A DNA stretch of 10,113 nucleotides from Bacillota bacterium (GTDB taxonomy: Bacteria > Bacillota_I > Bacilli_A > MOL361 > Turicibacteraceae): the NCBI GenBank assembly GCA_003486705.1, contig DNGE01000074.1, forward strand, positions 34,837 to 44,949, in the 5' to 3' direction. Position 1 is the stretch's first letter; each line of letters begins with the position of its first letter. Below are positions 1 to 6,401 of this stretch, in pieces. The notes under the pieces were generated by a model that saw only the letters and a program-made list of their open reading frames with translations, ran no database searches and was not told the origin of the DNA. The position numbers were made by a program, and so were the translations under genes.

Positions 1-280
1 GAACTTCTTTAACACTGACAACAGTTTGATTTTTTCTCGCTTCTTTTGCATGTTTCTGTTGTTCGAAACGGTATTTACCGTAATCCATAACACGGCACAC
101 AATCGGGTTAGCTTGAGGCGCAACACAAACTAAATCTAAGTTTTGTTCAGCTGCAAGTTTTAATGCATCTTTACGTTGCATTAATCCTAATTGCTCACGA
201 TTTGGACCGATGACTAACATTTCCTTAGCGCGAATTTCATCATTGATTAAACTCTCGTTTTTAACATTTTTCTTGCTAAT
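1..280 (-). CDS. infC: Translation initiation factor IF-3, N-terminal 93 codons (3' end outside window)
   Basis: IF-3 binds the 30S ribosomal subunit, keeps it apart from 50S and checks start-codon pairing during initiation. The visible product has the typical IF-3 opening: a short linker-like start, INDEIRAKEMLVIG near residues 13-25, LAAEQNLDLVCVAP near 42-55, and the signature VCRVMDYGKYRFEQQK near 61-76. This covers the N-terminal domain and the start of the basic linker helix (KEARKNQ). The frame is open to the left edge, so the C-terminal domain is cut off. The chosen start is ATT at 278-280, placed 7 bases after a GGAGGT ribosome binding site. No ATG is available, and the in-frame GTG and TTG upstream overlap the binding site itself. 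A rare ATT/ATA/ATC start is a known hallmark of infC and underlies its autoregulation. In most Bacilli rpmI and rplT follow; they would lie outside the window. Confidence 0.95.
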   Translation of the reverse strand, partial: MSKKNVKNESLINDEIRAKEMLVIGPNREQLGLMQRKDALKLAAEQNLDLVCVAPQANPIVCRVMDYGKYRFEQQKHAKEARKNQTVVSVKEV

Positions 281-293
281 GACAAGCACCTCC
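278..293 (-). promoter_or_regulatory. infC ribosome binding site and ATT start codon
   Basis: On the minus strand GGAGGT (288-293) is followed by a 7-base spacer and ATT (278-280), which begins the IF-3 reading frame. This ideal spacing selects ATT over the in-frame GTG and TTG triplets that overlap the binding site. IF-3 is known to discriminate against such start codons, so the arrangement lets IF-3 repress its own translation; that role here is inferred from other bacteria. Confidence 0.85.
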
Positions 294-450
294 AATTTTT
301 ATAGAACATTCTTGGAAAAAAAGAAAAACGTAAACACAACAGTGCCCACGTTTAAAATCACAATAATAACACTATGCGACTTTTTAACCTATCGACTTAA
401 ATCAATCAGGTGAGAAGTGGGTACTTCTTCTTTCCACAAGATATTCAACG
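281..450 (-). ncRNA. L20-type ribosomal protein leader (infC-rpmI-rplT operon attenuator)
   Basis: This is the 5' untranslated leader between the infC promoter and its start. Read on the minus strand it contains a hairpin AGAAGU/ACUUCU with an ACCC loop (about 413-428). Next comes a hairpin of the form ACCU-G-AUUGA...UCGAU-AGGU, then an AU-rich stretch, and last a terminator hairpin (326-353). The CCCAC in and beside the first loop (417-421) is exactly complementary to GUGGG (345-349) in the left arm of the terminator. Pairing between them would therefore disrupt the terminator. In Bacillota, L20 binds such a leader, which mimics its 23S rRNA site, and promotes termination to lower infC-rpmI-rplT expression. 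Family assignment is from arrangement, position and remembered consensus; a covariance-model search (Rfam L20_leader) was not possible here. Confidence 0.8.
311..353 (-). terminator. Regulated intrinsic terminator in the infC leader
   Basis: On the minus strand a 12-bp stem (AAACGUGGGCAC with GUGUUUACGUUU, including three G-U pairs) closes a UGUU loop at 326-353. A U-rich tract at 311-325 follows directly. It lies about 45 bases upstream of the infC start, so it is an attenuator and not a gene-end terminator. Its left arm contains the GUGGG that can pair alternatively with CCCAC at 417-421. Confidence 0.85.
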
Positions 451-456
451 ATATTA

Positions 457-485
457 ATTATAGCATCATATTTAGTATATGTCAA
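457..485 (-). promoter_or_regulatory. infC operon promoter, near-consensus sigma-A type
   Basis: Minus-strand -35 TTGACA (480-485) and -10 TATAAT (457-462) are separated by exactly 17 bases. A TGC triplet just before the -10 also gives an extended -10. Transcription should start near 450. The -35 begins 8 bases downstream of the stop codon of the CvpA-like gene. Both hexamers match consensus, so this should be a very strong promoter, suited to a leader regulated by attenuation. Confidence 0.93.
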
Positions 486-493
486 TCATGCTA

Positions 494-1507
494 TTAATAT
501 TCGTTTATTTTTTCGACATTATCCTCATTCAATAAATTACTTTGAATAAGTAGCTGGAGTGAATCAGTACTGATCACTTCATCTTGAATTAGTTTACCAT
601 ACGTTCCGTTATCAATCAACTCTTTATAATAAGAATTAAATATTTCCAGTGTGATCACACCTGACTCGATATATGATGTCATCGTGCGAATATATTGGCT
701 CATCTGTGGCACTTCAATATTATCTCCTTCAAAATAACTCAAGTAACTTTCTTCATTAGCTATTTGTGGAATGAGTTGTTCATACGCTTTTTCTATCACA
801 CTTGCCTCAATGGCTTCATTATCAATTAAGTTTTTTATTTCATTAAAGTTAATTTTTGTTCCATCATAAATATCATTAACATATTCACCATACACTTGCA
901 CGGCTTCATTTACAGCATCATATTCTTGATAGACCGTCTGAATCGTGTTTGAAAAATCCGGGATGCTTTTAATTAGCAAGCGGCTAAACGACTGCTGTTG
1001 TGTTACATTCAAAACGGGAAATCCTATTACTAATGCAAAAACAACCATATACGTATAAGCAGTTAACAATGTTGCTAAAACACTGATTATTTTTTCAATT
1101 CTCACATGTAACGTCGCCTTTTTAAATACATATTGACTCCAATGATAGTTTTTACTGAAAACAGCTAAAAAAGATTTAATAAAGACAAAAAAGATGATAA
1201 ATAACAGGCTATAAATGATTAAACCAATTAAATACGTTTCAATTGGCTGAATTAAATAGGTTAAATTTTCAGGCAATAAATTTTTAATCGCGGATAATAA
1301 TTTTTCTTCTGGTAGTTTACTCATGATCAATTGCCCAAGTATAAACGTTAAGCCCCCCGATAATAAAATAGACAACAGTTGAGTACTTAATTTTACAATA
1401 CTCTGGCGATACTCACGTCGATAACCATAAATCCCCACTAAAACAAACGTTGAAATCATTATTAAATCGATTCCTAAACTTGTATACCTAACCATTTCAT
1501 TCACCAT
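494..1507 (-). CDS. CvpA-like four-helix membrane protein with a long C-terminal tail, function unknown
   Basis: The 337-residue product has four hydrophobic segments in its first half, at about residues 10-28, 40-62, 90-117 and 138-166. The charged GYRREYRQ follows the first helix. This layout resembles the CvpA/colicin V production family of integral membrane proteins, whose molecular role is unclear. Usual CvpA proteins are about 160-180 residues. Here a further 170 residues follow that are hydrophilic, acidic and mostly predicted helical (many E, D, N, Y), with no motif I recognise. The ATG at 1505-1507 is preceded by GGGAG with a 7-base spacer. It has its own extended -10 promoter and sits between the thrS terminator and the infC promoter, so it is probably monocistronic. 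No terminator is seen after its stop, so some transcripts may run into the infC leader. The family call rests on topology and is moderate; an unrelated polytopic protein is possible. Confidence 0.6.
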   Translation of the reverse strand: MVNEMVRYTSLGIDLIMISTFVLVGIYGYRREYRQSIVKLSTQLLSILLSGGLTFILGQLIMSKLPEEKLLSAIKNLLPENLTYLIQPIETYLIGLIIYSLLFIIFFVFIKSFLAVFSKNYHWSQYVFKKATLHVRIEKIISVLATLLTAYTYMVVFALVIGFPVLNVTQQQSFSRLLIKSIPDFSNTIQTVYQEYDAVNEAVQVYGEYVNDIYDGTKINFNEIKNLIDNEAIEASVIEKAYEQLIPQIANEESYLSYFEGDNIEVPQMSQYIRTMTSYIESGVITLEIFNSYYKELIDNGTYGKLIQDEVISTDSLQLLIQSNLLNEDNVEKINEY

Positions 1508-1591
1508 AACAACACTCCCATCTACTTAAACCTAACAGACTCTACAAATCTATGTACTTACATTATTAGAATTTATTTTATTTTTATTCCA

Positions 1592-1600
1592 ATTATAACA
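1592..1600 (-). promoter_or_regulatory. Extended -10 promoter of the CvpA-like gene
   Basis: Minus-strand TGTTATAAT gives a consensus -10 TATAAT (1592-1597) with an upstream TGn element (1598-1600). The -35 region 17 bases further upstream (about 1615-1620, CCTAAA) is poor, as is common for extended -10 promoters. Transcription would start near 1585, about 77 bases before the gene, in the gap after the thrS terminator. The leader between them is AT-rich and shows no clear structure. Confidence 0.65.
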
Positions 1601-1645
1601 TATAAATGTAAAATTTTAGGAGTTGTTTATAAAATTCCCCTATAC

Positions 1646-1687
1646 AAAATAAAAACGCTACTTCCCTCTGACAAGGGAGTAGCGTTT
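1646..1687 (-). terminator. Intrinsic terminator of thrS
   Basis: On the minus strand AAACGCUAC pairs with GUAGCGUUU (9 bp). It continues as UCCCU with AGGGA across one bulged A, around a UGUCAG loop (1653-1687). A run UUUUUAUUUU follows. It begins 8 bases after the thrS stop codon and should end that transcript efficiently. Confidence 0.93.
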
Positions 1688-1695
1688 AAATCATA

Positions 1696-3624
1696 TTATT
1701 TTGATTGACGGTTTGCAATTTCATCTACTAATAAGTGGATGAATTCTTTAACTGGTAAGGTTTGTGTTTTTTGTTCACCGAAACGACGGAATGTTACTTC
1801 ATTATTTTGAACTTCCTTGTCACCTAAAACGATAGACATTGGAACTTTCTTTGTTTGAGATTCGCGGATTTTATATCCCATTTTTTCTTCACGATCATCA
1901 AGTTCTAAACGAACACGATATTTACGTAATTCCTTAACAATTTCATTTGCATACTCTAAATGGAATTGGTTATTTACCGGAATTACAGTGACTTGAGTTG
2001 GCGCTAACCATAATGGGAAGGCTCCTTTATAAGTTTCAATTAAATAGGCCATGAAACGTTCATATGTTCCAATTAACCCACGGTGAATCACAACTGGACG
2101 TTCTTTTTCACCATTTTCAGCTACGTAAGTTAAATCAAAACGTTGTGGTAATAAGAAGTCTAATTGAATTGTTGACATTGTAATGTCATGTCCTAAAGCT
2201 GTTTTAATTTGAATATCAAGTTTTGGACCATAGAACGCCGCTTCTCCTTCCGCTTCAATAAACGGAATATTATTTTCAATTAATGTTTCACGTAATGTTG
2301 CTTCTGCATTTTCCCACATTTGATCATCATCGAAGTATTTATCTTTGTTGTTAGGATCGCGAAGTGATAAACGATAGTAGTTAATATCCACATTGAAATC
2401 GCTAATCACTCGGTGAATTAATTCTAAACAACGAGAGAACTCTTCTTTAATTTGATCTGGACGAGCAAAAATGTGAGAATCAGTTAATGTCATCGCACGT
2501 ACACGCTCAAGTCCTGTTAAGGCACCTGATGCTTCAAAACGATGTTGAATTACTTGCTCTGCATAACGGATTGGTAAATCGCGGTATGAGCGTAATTTTG
2601 TTTTATAAATTGTCATGTGATGAGGACAAGACATTGGACGTAAAACTAATTCTTCATTATCCATTTCCATTGGAACGAACATATCTTCTTGGTAATGTGA
2701 CCAGTGTCCTGATGTACGGTATAAATCAACTGACCCCATAACTGGTGTTGCAACGTGTTGGTAACCGTAATCTTCTTCTAAGTCTGTGATATAACGTTCG
2801 ATTTGTTGACGAACTTTCATCCCATTTGGTAACCAAATTGGTAACCCTTGACCAACAAGTGGATTAAATGTGAATAACTCTAACTCACGTCCTAATTTTT
2901 TATGATCGCGCTCTTTACGCTCTTCTAAAATACGTAAGTGATCTGCTAATGCATCTTTTGTAAAGTTTGCACATCCGTAAATACGAGTTAACATTTTATT
3001 GTCGCTATTTCCACGCCAATAAGCTCCCGCTACATTTAATAACTTAAAGAACTTCACACCGTTTGTATTTGGCATATGAACCCCAGCACATAAATCTGAG
3101 AAATCACCTTGCGTATAAACTGTAATGACTTCACCTTCTGGGATATCATTAATTAATTCTAATTTATATTCATCTTGTGCAAATAAAGCTTTCGCTTCTT
3201 CAATTGATACTTCACGACGTTCAATCGGTAAAGCTTCTCCTACAATTTTATTCATTGCTTTTTCAATCGCAACAAGATCAGCTTCTGTAATTTTTTCTTC
3301 TGTATCGATATCATAATAGAATCCATCTTCAATTGATGGCCCTACACCAAACTTAGCATCTGGATATAATCGTTTAACCGCATGTGCTAATAAATGCGCA
3401 CCTGAATGGTTAATAATTTCATAAGCTTCTGGACGGTCATTTGTAATTAATTCAATTTTAGCATCTGCCTCAATTGAACGAGTTAAATCAACTAATTTTC
3501 CATTCACTTTAGCTGCCACACATTTTTTACGTAAACCTGGTGAAATAGATTGTGCAATGGCTTCTGCACTAATTCCTACTTCGAATTCTTTTACATTTCC
3601 ATCTGGGAAAGTAATCTTAATCAT
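1696..3624 (-). CDS. thrS: Threonine--tRNA ligase (threonyl-tRNA synthetase)
   Basis: This class II synthetase activates threonine with ATP and charges tRNA-Thr in the cytosol. The 642-residue product is full length for the family. Domains in order: TGS domain (about 1-62); editing (SAD) domain with HxxxH at His73/His77 and CxxxH at Cys179/His183, which clears mischarged Ser-tRNA-Thr; class II catalytic core from about 245 to 535; anticodon-binding domain at about 540-640. The zinc ligands that recognise threonine are visible as Cys333 (in RPMSCPHH), His384 (in TDSHIF) and His514 (in VVIHRGLIG). Motif 2 carries the usual HRFEASGALTGLERVR run and motif 3 IHRGLIGTYERF. The ATG at 3622-3624 follows AGGAGG with a 7-base spacer. 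It is transcribed alone from its own promoter, through a T-box leader, and ends in a strong terminator. All catalytic, editing and zinc residues are present. Confidence 0.98.
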   Translation of the reverse strand: MIKITFPDGNVKEFEVGISAEAIAQSISPGLRKKCVAAKVNGKLVDLTRSIEADAKIELITNDRPEAYEIINHSGAHLLAHAVKRLYPDAKFGVGPSIEDGFYYDIDTEEKITEADLVAIEKAMNKIVGEALPIERREVSIEEAKALFAQDEYKLELINDIPEGEVITVYTQGDFSDLCAGVHMPNTNGVKFFKLLNVAGAYWRGNSDNKMLTRIYGCANFTKDALADHLRILEERKERDHKKLGRELELFTFNPLVGQGLPIWLPNGMKVRQQIERYITDLEEDYGYQHVATPVMGSVDLYRTSGHWSHYQEDMFVPMEMDNEELVLRPMSCPHHMTIYKTKLRSYRDLPIRYAEQVIQHRFEASGALTGLERVRAMTLTDSHIFARPDQIKEEFSRCLELIHRVISDFNVDINYYRLSLRDPNNKDKYFDDDQMWENAEATLRETLIENNIPFIEAEGEAAFYGPKLDIQIKTALGHDITMSTIQLDFLLPQRFDLTYVAENGEKERPVVIHRGLIGTYERFMAYLIETYKGAFPLWLAPTQVTVIPVNNQFHLEYANEIVKELRKYRVRLELDDREEKMGYKIRESQTKKVPMSIVLGDKEVQNNEVTFRRFGEQKTQTLPVKEFIHLLVDEIANRQSK

Positions 3625-3707
3625 AATAGTTCCTCCTAATCATCGTTAACCTGAGTTTTTCACTATTCATTAGGTTGATTATTTTAATCATAACTATGTA
3701 TTAGCAT

Positions 3708-3745
3708 AAAAAAATCGCCCCTAATGAATTTTCATTAGGAACGAT
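3708..3745 (-). terminator. T-box-controlled terminator upstream of thrS
   Basis: On the minus strand a 14-bp stem (AUCGUUCCUAAUGA with UCAUUAGGGGCGAU, including two U-G pairs) with a four-base loop spans 3714-3745. Seven U residues follow. The 5' arm holds the UUCC that the T-box antiterminator would pair with, so the two structures exclude each other. It lies about 85 bases before the thrS start. Confidence 0.93.
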
Positions 3746-3969
3746 ATAATAATCGCGGTACCATCCTATTTCTAAGTTTAAGACTAAACTTAGCACCTTA
3801 ATTAACGTTAACGCCGTTTTACGAGATCTTTTTCAAGTCCAGTTCAAAGGGAGTAATTTATAAATCGTACTTAGAAATCTTGCAGCCTAGGATTTCCTCT
3901 CTATAAAGTCGTATTAATAAATCGTATCCTTATCATTACTATTCATTATTATCTTATATTGTATGTATG
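3708..3969 (-). ncRNA. T-box leader (tRNA-sensing riboswitch) of thrS
   Basis: The leader before thrS contains the T-box signature UGGUACCGCG (3754-3763), whose bulge pairs with the NCCA end of uncharged tRNA. A perfect 9-bp stem III hairpin (3772-3793, CUAAGUUUA/UAAACUUAG) precedes it. Further upstream is a long Stem I region with a conserved-looking distal part GGCUGCAAGAUUUCU (about 3872-3888). The terminator at 3708-3745 lies downstream. Uncharged tRNA-Thr should stabilise the antiterminator and let transcription reach thrS. Threonine ACU triplets sit on the 3' side of Stem I at 3841-3843 (GAACUGG) and 3836-3838 (GGACUUG); one is probably the specifier codon, but folding by eye does not decide which. 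The 5' end is set from the promoter and is approximate. Confidence 0.95.
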
Positions 3970-3975
3970 AATGCT

Positions 3976-4004
3976 ATTATAATGCATGATTTTTTTAATT
4001 TCAA
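3976..4004 (-). promoter_or_regulatory. thrS promoter, sigma-A type
   Basis: Minus-strand -35 TTGAAA (3999-4004) and -10 TATAAT (3976-3981) are separated by 17 bases. This places the start near 3969, just ahead of the T-box Stem I. The -35 is 27 bases past the dnaI stop codon, with no terminator between, so dnaI transcripts may also enter the T-box leader. Confidence 0.88.
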
Positions 4005-4031
4005 GTCATTTATGAAAAATTTAATTTCAAA

Positions 4032-4940
4032 TTACGATTGATGACGATAATTTGTTCCTGCTAAATTTACCGGAGTGGTTAAAGCTTTGATACGTTCCAT
4101 GATGCGAGCACCCTTAATTTCTTCTACTTCCCCTTTTTGTGTGTGCGAGAAATGGTGTTTTAACTCATCATAACTTAAATTTGAGGTAAAAAAGGTCGGT
4201 AAATTTTGATGCATACGATAATTTAAAATACGTCCTAGCAACTCATCGCGCATCCAACTTGTCATCGACTCACTACCAATATCATCAAGCATGAGCACAT
4301 CAATCGTTTTTAATTGCTCAATTTTATCATATGAGCTTGAACTATCCGAATTAAAACCTGCTTTGACTTCTGCAATAAGCTCTGGAAAATACACCAGGCC
4401 ACAGGTCTTTCCTTTTTTACTTAATTCATTAGCAATCGCACTTAATAAATAAGTCTTTCCCGTTCCAAAAGGACCGTATAAGTATAATCCTTTAGCATTT
4501 CCTTTTTGTAAATACTCATGAATAAACAATAAGGCCTTATGATGCGCATCAGAACGGTTGGGTACTAATATAAAATTATCAAAATTTGCTTTTAAAATAT
4601 CTACTGGCATATGGAAACTCTTAATATTTGATAAGTGTTTTTGATTTAACTCAAACTGACAAGGTGTATAAGATACTTTTAACTGCTTATATTTAGGCGT
4701 TAAAATCGGACGATGTCCTTTAACCGCCTGTTTACAGTAAGCTAAACCTAAACACCCCTCGCAACGCTTAACATTTATAACGTATTCATCGAGATCACTA
4801 ATAAAACTTGAGATTTGATTCATTTCAATATCATTTGAAAAATGTTGCAAAGCCTCTTGTACAAGTGGTTCACTCAACACTTCTTGATACGCATCCGCTG
4901 CATTAAATGATGGTGGTAAAAAGTCTCCTATCTTTTGCAT
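4032..4940 (-). CDS. dnaI: Primosomal protein DnaI (helicase loader ATPase)
   Basis: DnaI is the AAA+ loader that places the replicative helicase (DnaC in Bacillus naming) onto DNA during initiation and restart. The 302-residue length is near normal for the family. The N-terminal helicase-binding domain has a zinc site with Cys60, Cys63, His76 and Cys94; the spacing closely follows the Cys-Cys-His-Cys site known in Bacillus DnaI. The AAA+ part shows Walker A GPFGTGKT (156-163), Walker B VLMLDDIG (215-222), a sensor 1 FFTSNLS (250-256) and an arginine-finger region GARIMERI (277-284). The ATG at 4938-4940 comes 4 bases after the dnaB stop, and its AAGGGTGAT binding site lies in the end of dnaB. 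The two are therefore cotranscribed and probably translationally coupled, as expected for proteins that act together. No terminator follows. Confidence 0.97.
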   Translation of the reverse strand: MQKIGDFLPPSFNAADAYQEVLSEPLVQEALQHFSNDIEMNQISSFISDLDEYVINVKRCEGCLGLAYCKQAVKGHRPILTPKYKQLKVSYTPCQFELNQKHLSNIKSFHMPVDILKANFDNFILVPNRSDAHHKALLFIHEYLQKGNAKGLYLYGPFGTGKTYLLSAIANELSKKGKTCGLVYFPELIAEVKAGFNSDSSSSYDKIEQLKTIDVLMLDDIGSESMTSWMRDELLGRILNYRMHQNLPTFFTSNLSYDELKHHFSHTQKGEVEEIKGARIMERIKALTTPVNLAGTNYRHQS

Positions 4941-4944
4941 TTAA

Positions 4945-6312
4945 TCACCCTTTCCCTTGTAAAATCGATTCTTGCAATTTCTTCATTTCTTCAATCTTAT
5001 TTAAATCTGCTTCACTTAGCGACTGTTCTGATTGCACGGTGTTATCATTATCCTTTAACCAGTCTGGTACCATTTCCACACGAATAGCAGGTCGTGCATA
5101 TCCTTTCGTCGGCTTAGCATAAGCTTGCGGCTGTGTTTCTTTTTTCGTTTTTGCTTGCATCAAACTTTTAACATGCGCAATGGCTTTTTCCGTTGTATCG
5201 ATGTTTTTACGTTGCCACTCGCCTGCAATTTTTTCCACAAAAGCTTTCCCTAATCGTCCATCTGAGACTTTTAAGACATAATCAATTAATACATTAACAA
5301 CTCCCCATGGGAGTTGTTGTTCAACGACTAGCCACTCAACTAACTGGCGATCGGCTGGAACTGGATCTTTTTGATTGGATTTTGCTTTTAAAAAATCAAT
5401 TGGATTCGTTTGGGTAAGTCCTTGAATGAGCTTCTCTTGTTTTGAATTTGTTTGTATTGTTGATGACTCCATTTGAGGATATCCATCTTTTCCACCTTGA
5501 ACTTCAACCATTTGTACGGGTTTTCCCTTATTTAAAAATTGAAAATGTTGTTTGGCTAATTTTTTAAACAATTCATAATTAACAAATCCATCAGGATCTA
5601 GTGCATCAAAAATAAGGCGTGCTAATTCGTGTTCATTTAATTTATATAAAAAGGCTAACTTATTAATTTGATCGAGCATCTTATCTGATAAGTTTCCTTC
5701 TTTCATTCCATTTTGTTTAAGCAACGTCAATAATAACTCTTTATCGAATGAATCATTGACCACAATTTTAGCACCCGGTGAAGGTTTCACTAGCCTGTGG
5801 TCCGTTGCATTTGTTTGTCTTGCTAATACAGACGTATCAAACATCTCATTAAATGGTGTTGATATATTTTTACCTGGTAACAGCTCATCTTCATCCACAA
5901 TTAATTGCTTAATTAATTGATATTCTACTGGCCCTACTTGTAAACTTAAAAACACATTAATGATACCGTCATTAAAAAACTGTGTTCCATTTAAAGGTTT
6001 GTTTAGCTTATAGCTTAACGCTTGTGTCGATTCATCATAATACGTTTGAATCAACCCCACAGCTTCAAGTTTTTGACGACTTGTTAGAAGTGCTTCTATT
6101 TTCACATGCAATAATTGCATTAACATCTGATGTTCAAGACGCGCTGGCATTTTTTTACGGCTCAGTGCATTTAAGGTCATATACAAACTCATCGCTTCCA
6201 TCCCAATAACAGGTTGATATCCAAGCGTTAGAATTTGCATCTTTTCAAAACTTAGCACATAGCCGCCGACTAATTCAAATGGTGTATTCGGTTTAATAAC
6301 AAGCGACGTCAT
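4945..6312 (-). CDS. dnaB: Replication initiation and membrane attachment protein DnaB (Bacilli type)
   Basis: This is the Bacilli-specific DnaB, not the replicative helicase. It works with DnaD and DnaI to recruit and load the helicase at oriC and at stalled forks. The 455-residue product has an N-terminal DDBH1 region (about 1-250) starting TPFELVGGYVLSF. A variable, charged linker follows (about 265-305). The C-terminal DDBH2 domain (about 305-385) contains PVPADRQLVEWLV and the typical FVEKIAGEWQRKNIDT run (YxxxIxxxW-like, with Phe in place of Tyr). Its tail is Lys/Gln-rich. I start it at ATG 6310-6312, which has AAGGAG with an 8-base spacer. The in-frame GTG three codons upstream overlaps that site and is unlikely to be used. 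It heads a two-gene unit with dnaI from its own promoter. Family identity is well supported by sequence and by the adjacent dnaI. Confidence 0.95.
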   Translation of the reverse strand: MTSLVIKPNTPFELVGGYVLSFEKMQILTLGYQPVIGMEAMSLYMTLNALSRKKMPARLEHQMLMQLLHVKIEALLTSRQKLEAVGLIQTYYDESTQALSYKLNKPLNGTQFFNDGIINVFLSLQVGPVEYQLIKQLIVDEDELLPGKNISTPFNEMFDTSVLARQTNATDHRLVKPSPGAKIVVNDSFDKELLLTLLKQNGMKEGNLSDKMLDQINKLAFLYKLNEHELARLIFDALDPDGFVNYELFKKLAKQHFQFLNKGKPVQMVEVQGGKDGYPQMESSTIQTNSKQEKLIQGLTQTNPIDFLKAKSNQKDPVPADRQLVEWLVVEQQLPWGVVNVLIDYVLKVSDGRLGKAFVEKIAGEWQRKNIDTTEKAIAHVKSLMQAKTKKETQPQAYAKPTKGYARPAIRVEMVPDWLKDNDNTVQSEQSLSEADLNKIEEMKKLQESILQGKG

Positions 6313-6340
6313 GTTCTTCACTCCTTCTTGTAAAATGGCA

Positions 6341-6363
6341 AATCCCTATAAAATATAGGGATT
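6341..6363 (-). other. 5'-terminal hairpin of the dnaB-dnaI transcript
   Basis: AAUCCCUAUA pairs perfectly with UAUAGGGAUU (10 bp with a 3-base loop, or 9 bp with 5). It lies immediately downstream of the dnaB -10, so it would form at the very 5' end of the mRNA, about 30 bases before the start codon. Only a broken run (UGCCAUUUUAC) follows, so it is a poor terminator on the minus strand. It may stabilise the mRNA against 5' decay or be a protein-binding palindrome; the role is inferred. Confidence 0.6.
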
Positions 6364-6367
6364 GTTT

Positions 6368-6396
6368 ATTATAAACTTTTCAGTCTTTATATTCAA
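6368..6396 (-). promoter_or_regulatory. dnaB-dnaI promoter with palindromic -10
   Basis: Minus-strand -35 TTGAAT (6391-6396) and -10 TATAAT (6368-6373) have a 17-base spacer, giving a start near 6361. The -10 lies inside a perfect 13-base palindrome GTTTATAATAAAC (6364-6376). The -35 starts 5 bases after the stop of the upstream small gene. dnaB and dnaI can therefore be expressed apart from the mutM-coaE run, although no terminator separates the two. Confidence 0.85.
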
Positions 6397-6401
6397 TATT
6401 T

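Noticed and set aside
210..413. Plus-strand open frame of 67 codons over the infC start and leader
   Set aside because: It runs antisense to the infC 5' end, its leader hairpins and terminator, has no ribosome binding site, and its composition fits a shadow of the structured leader.
2487..2741. Plus-strand open frame inside thrS
   Set aside because: It is antisense to the conserved motif 2 region of threonyl-tRNA synthetase and has no promoter or binding site.
4907..5122. Plus-strand open frame across the dnaB-dnaI junction
   Set aside because: It is antisense to two well-supported genes, with no binding site and no recognisable product.
6341..6363. Hairpin before dnaB read as a terminator of the coaE operon
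   Set aside because: It lies downstream of the dnaB promoter and is followed by UGCCAUUUUAC and not a U run, so efficient termination is unlikely.
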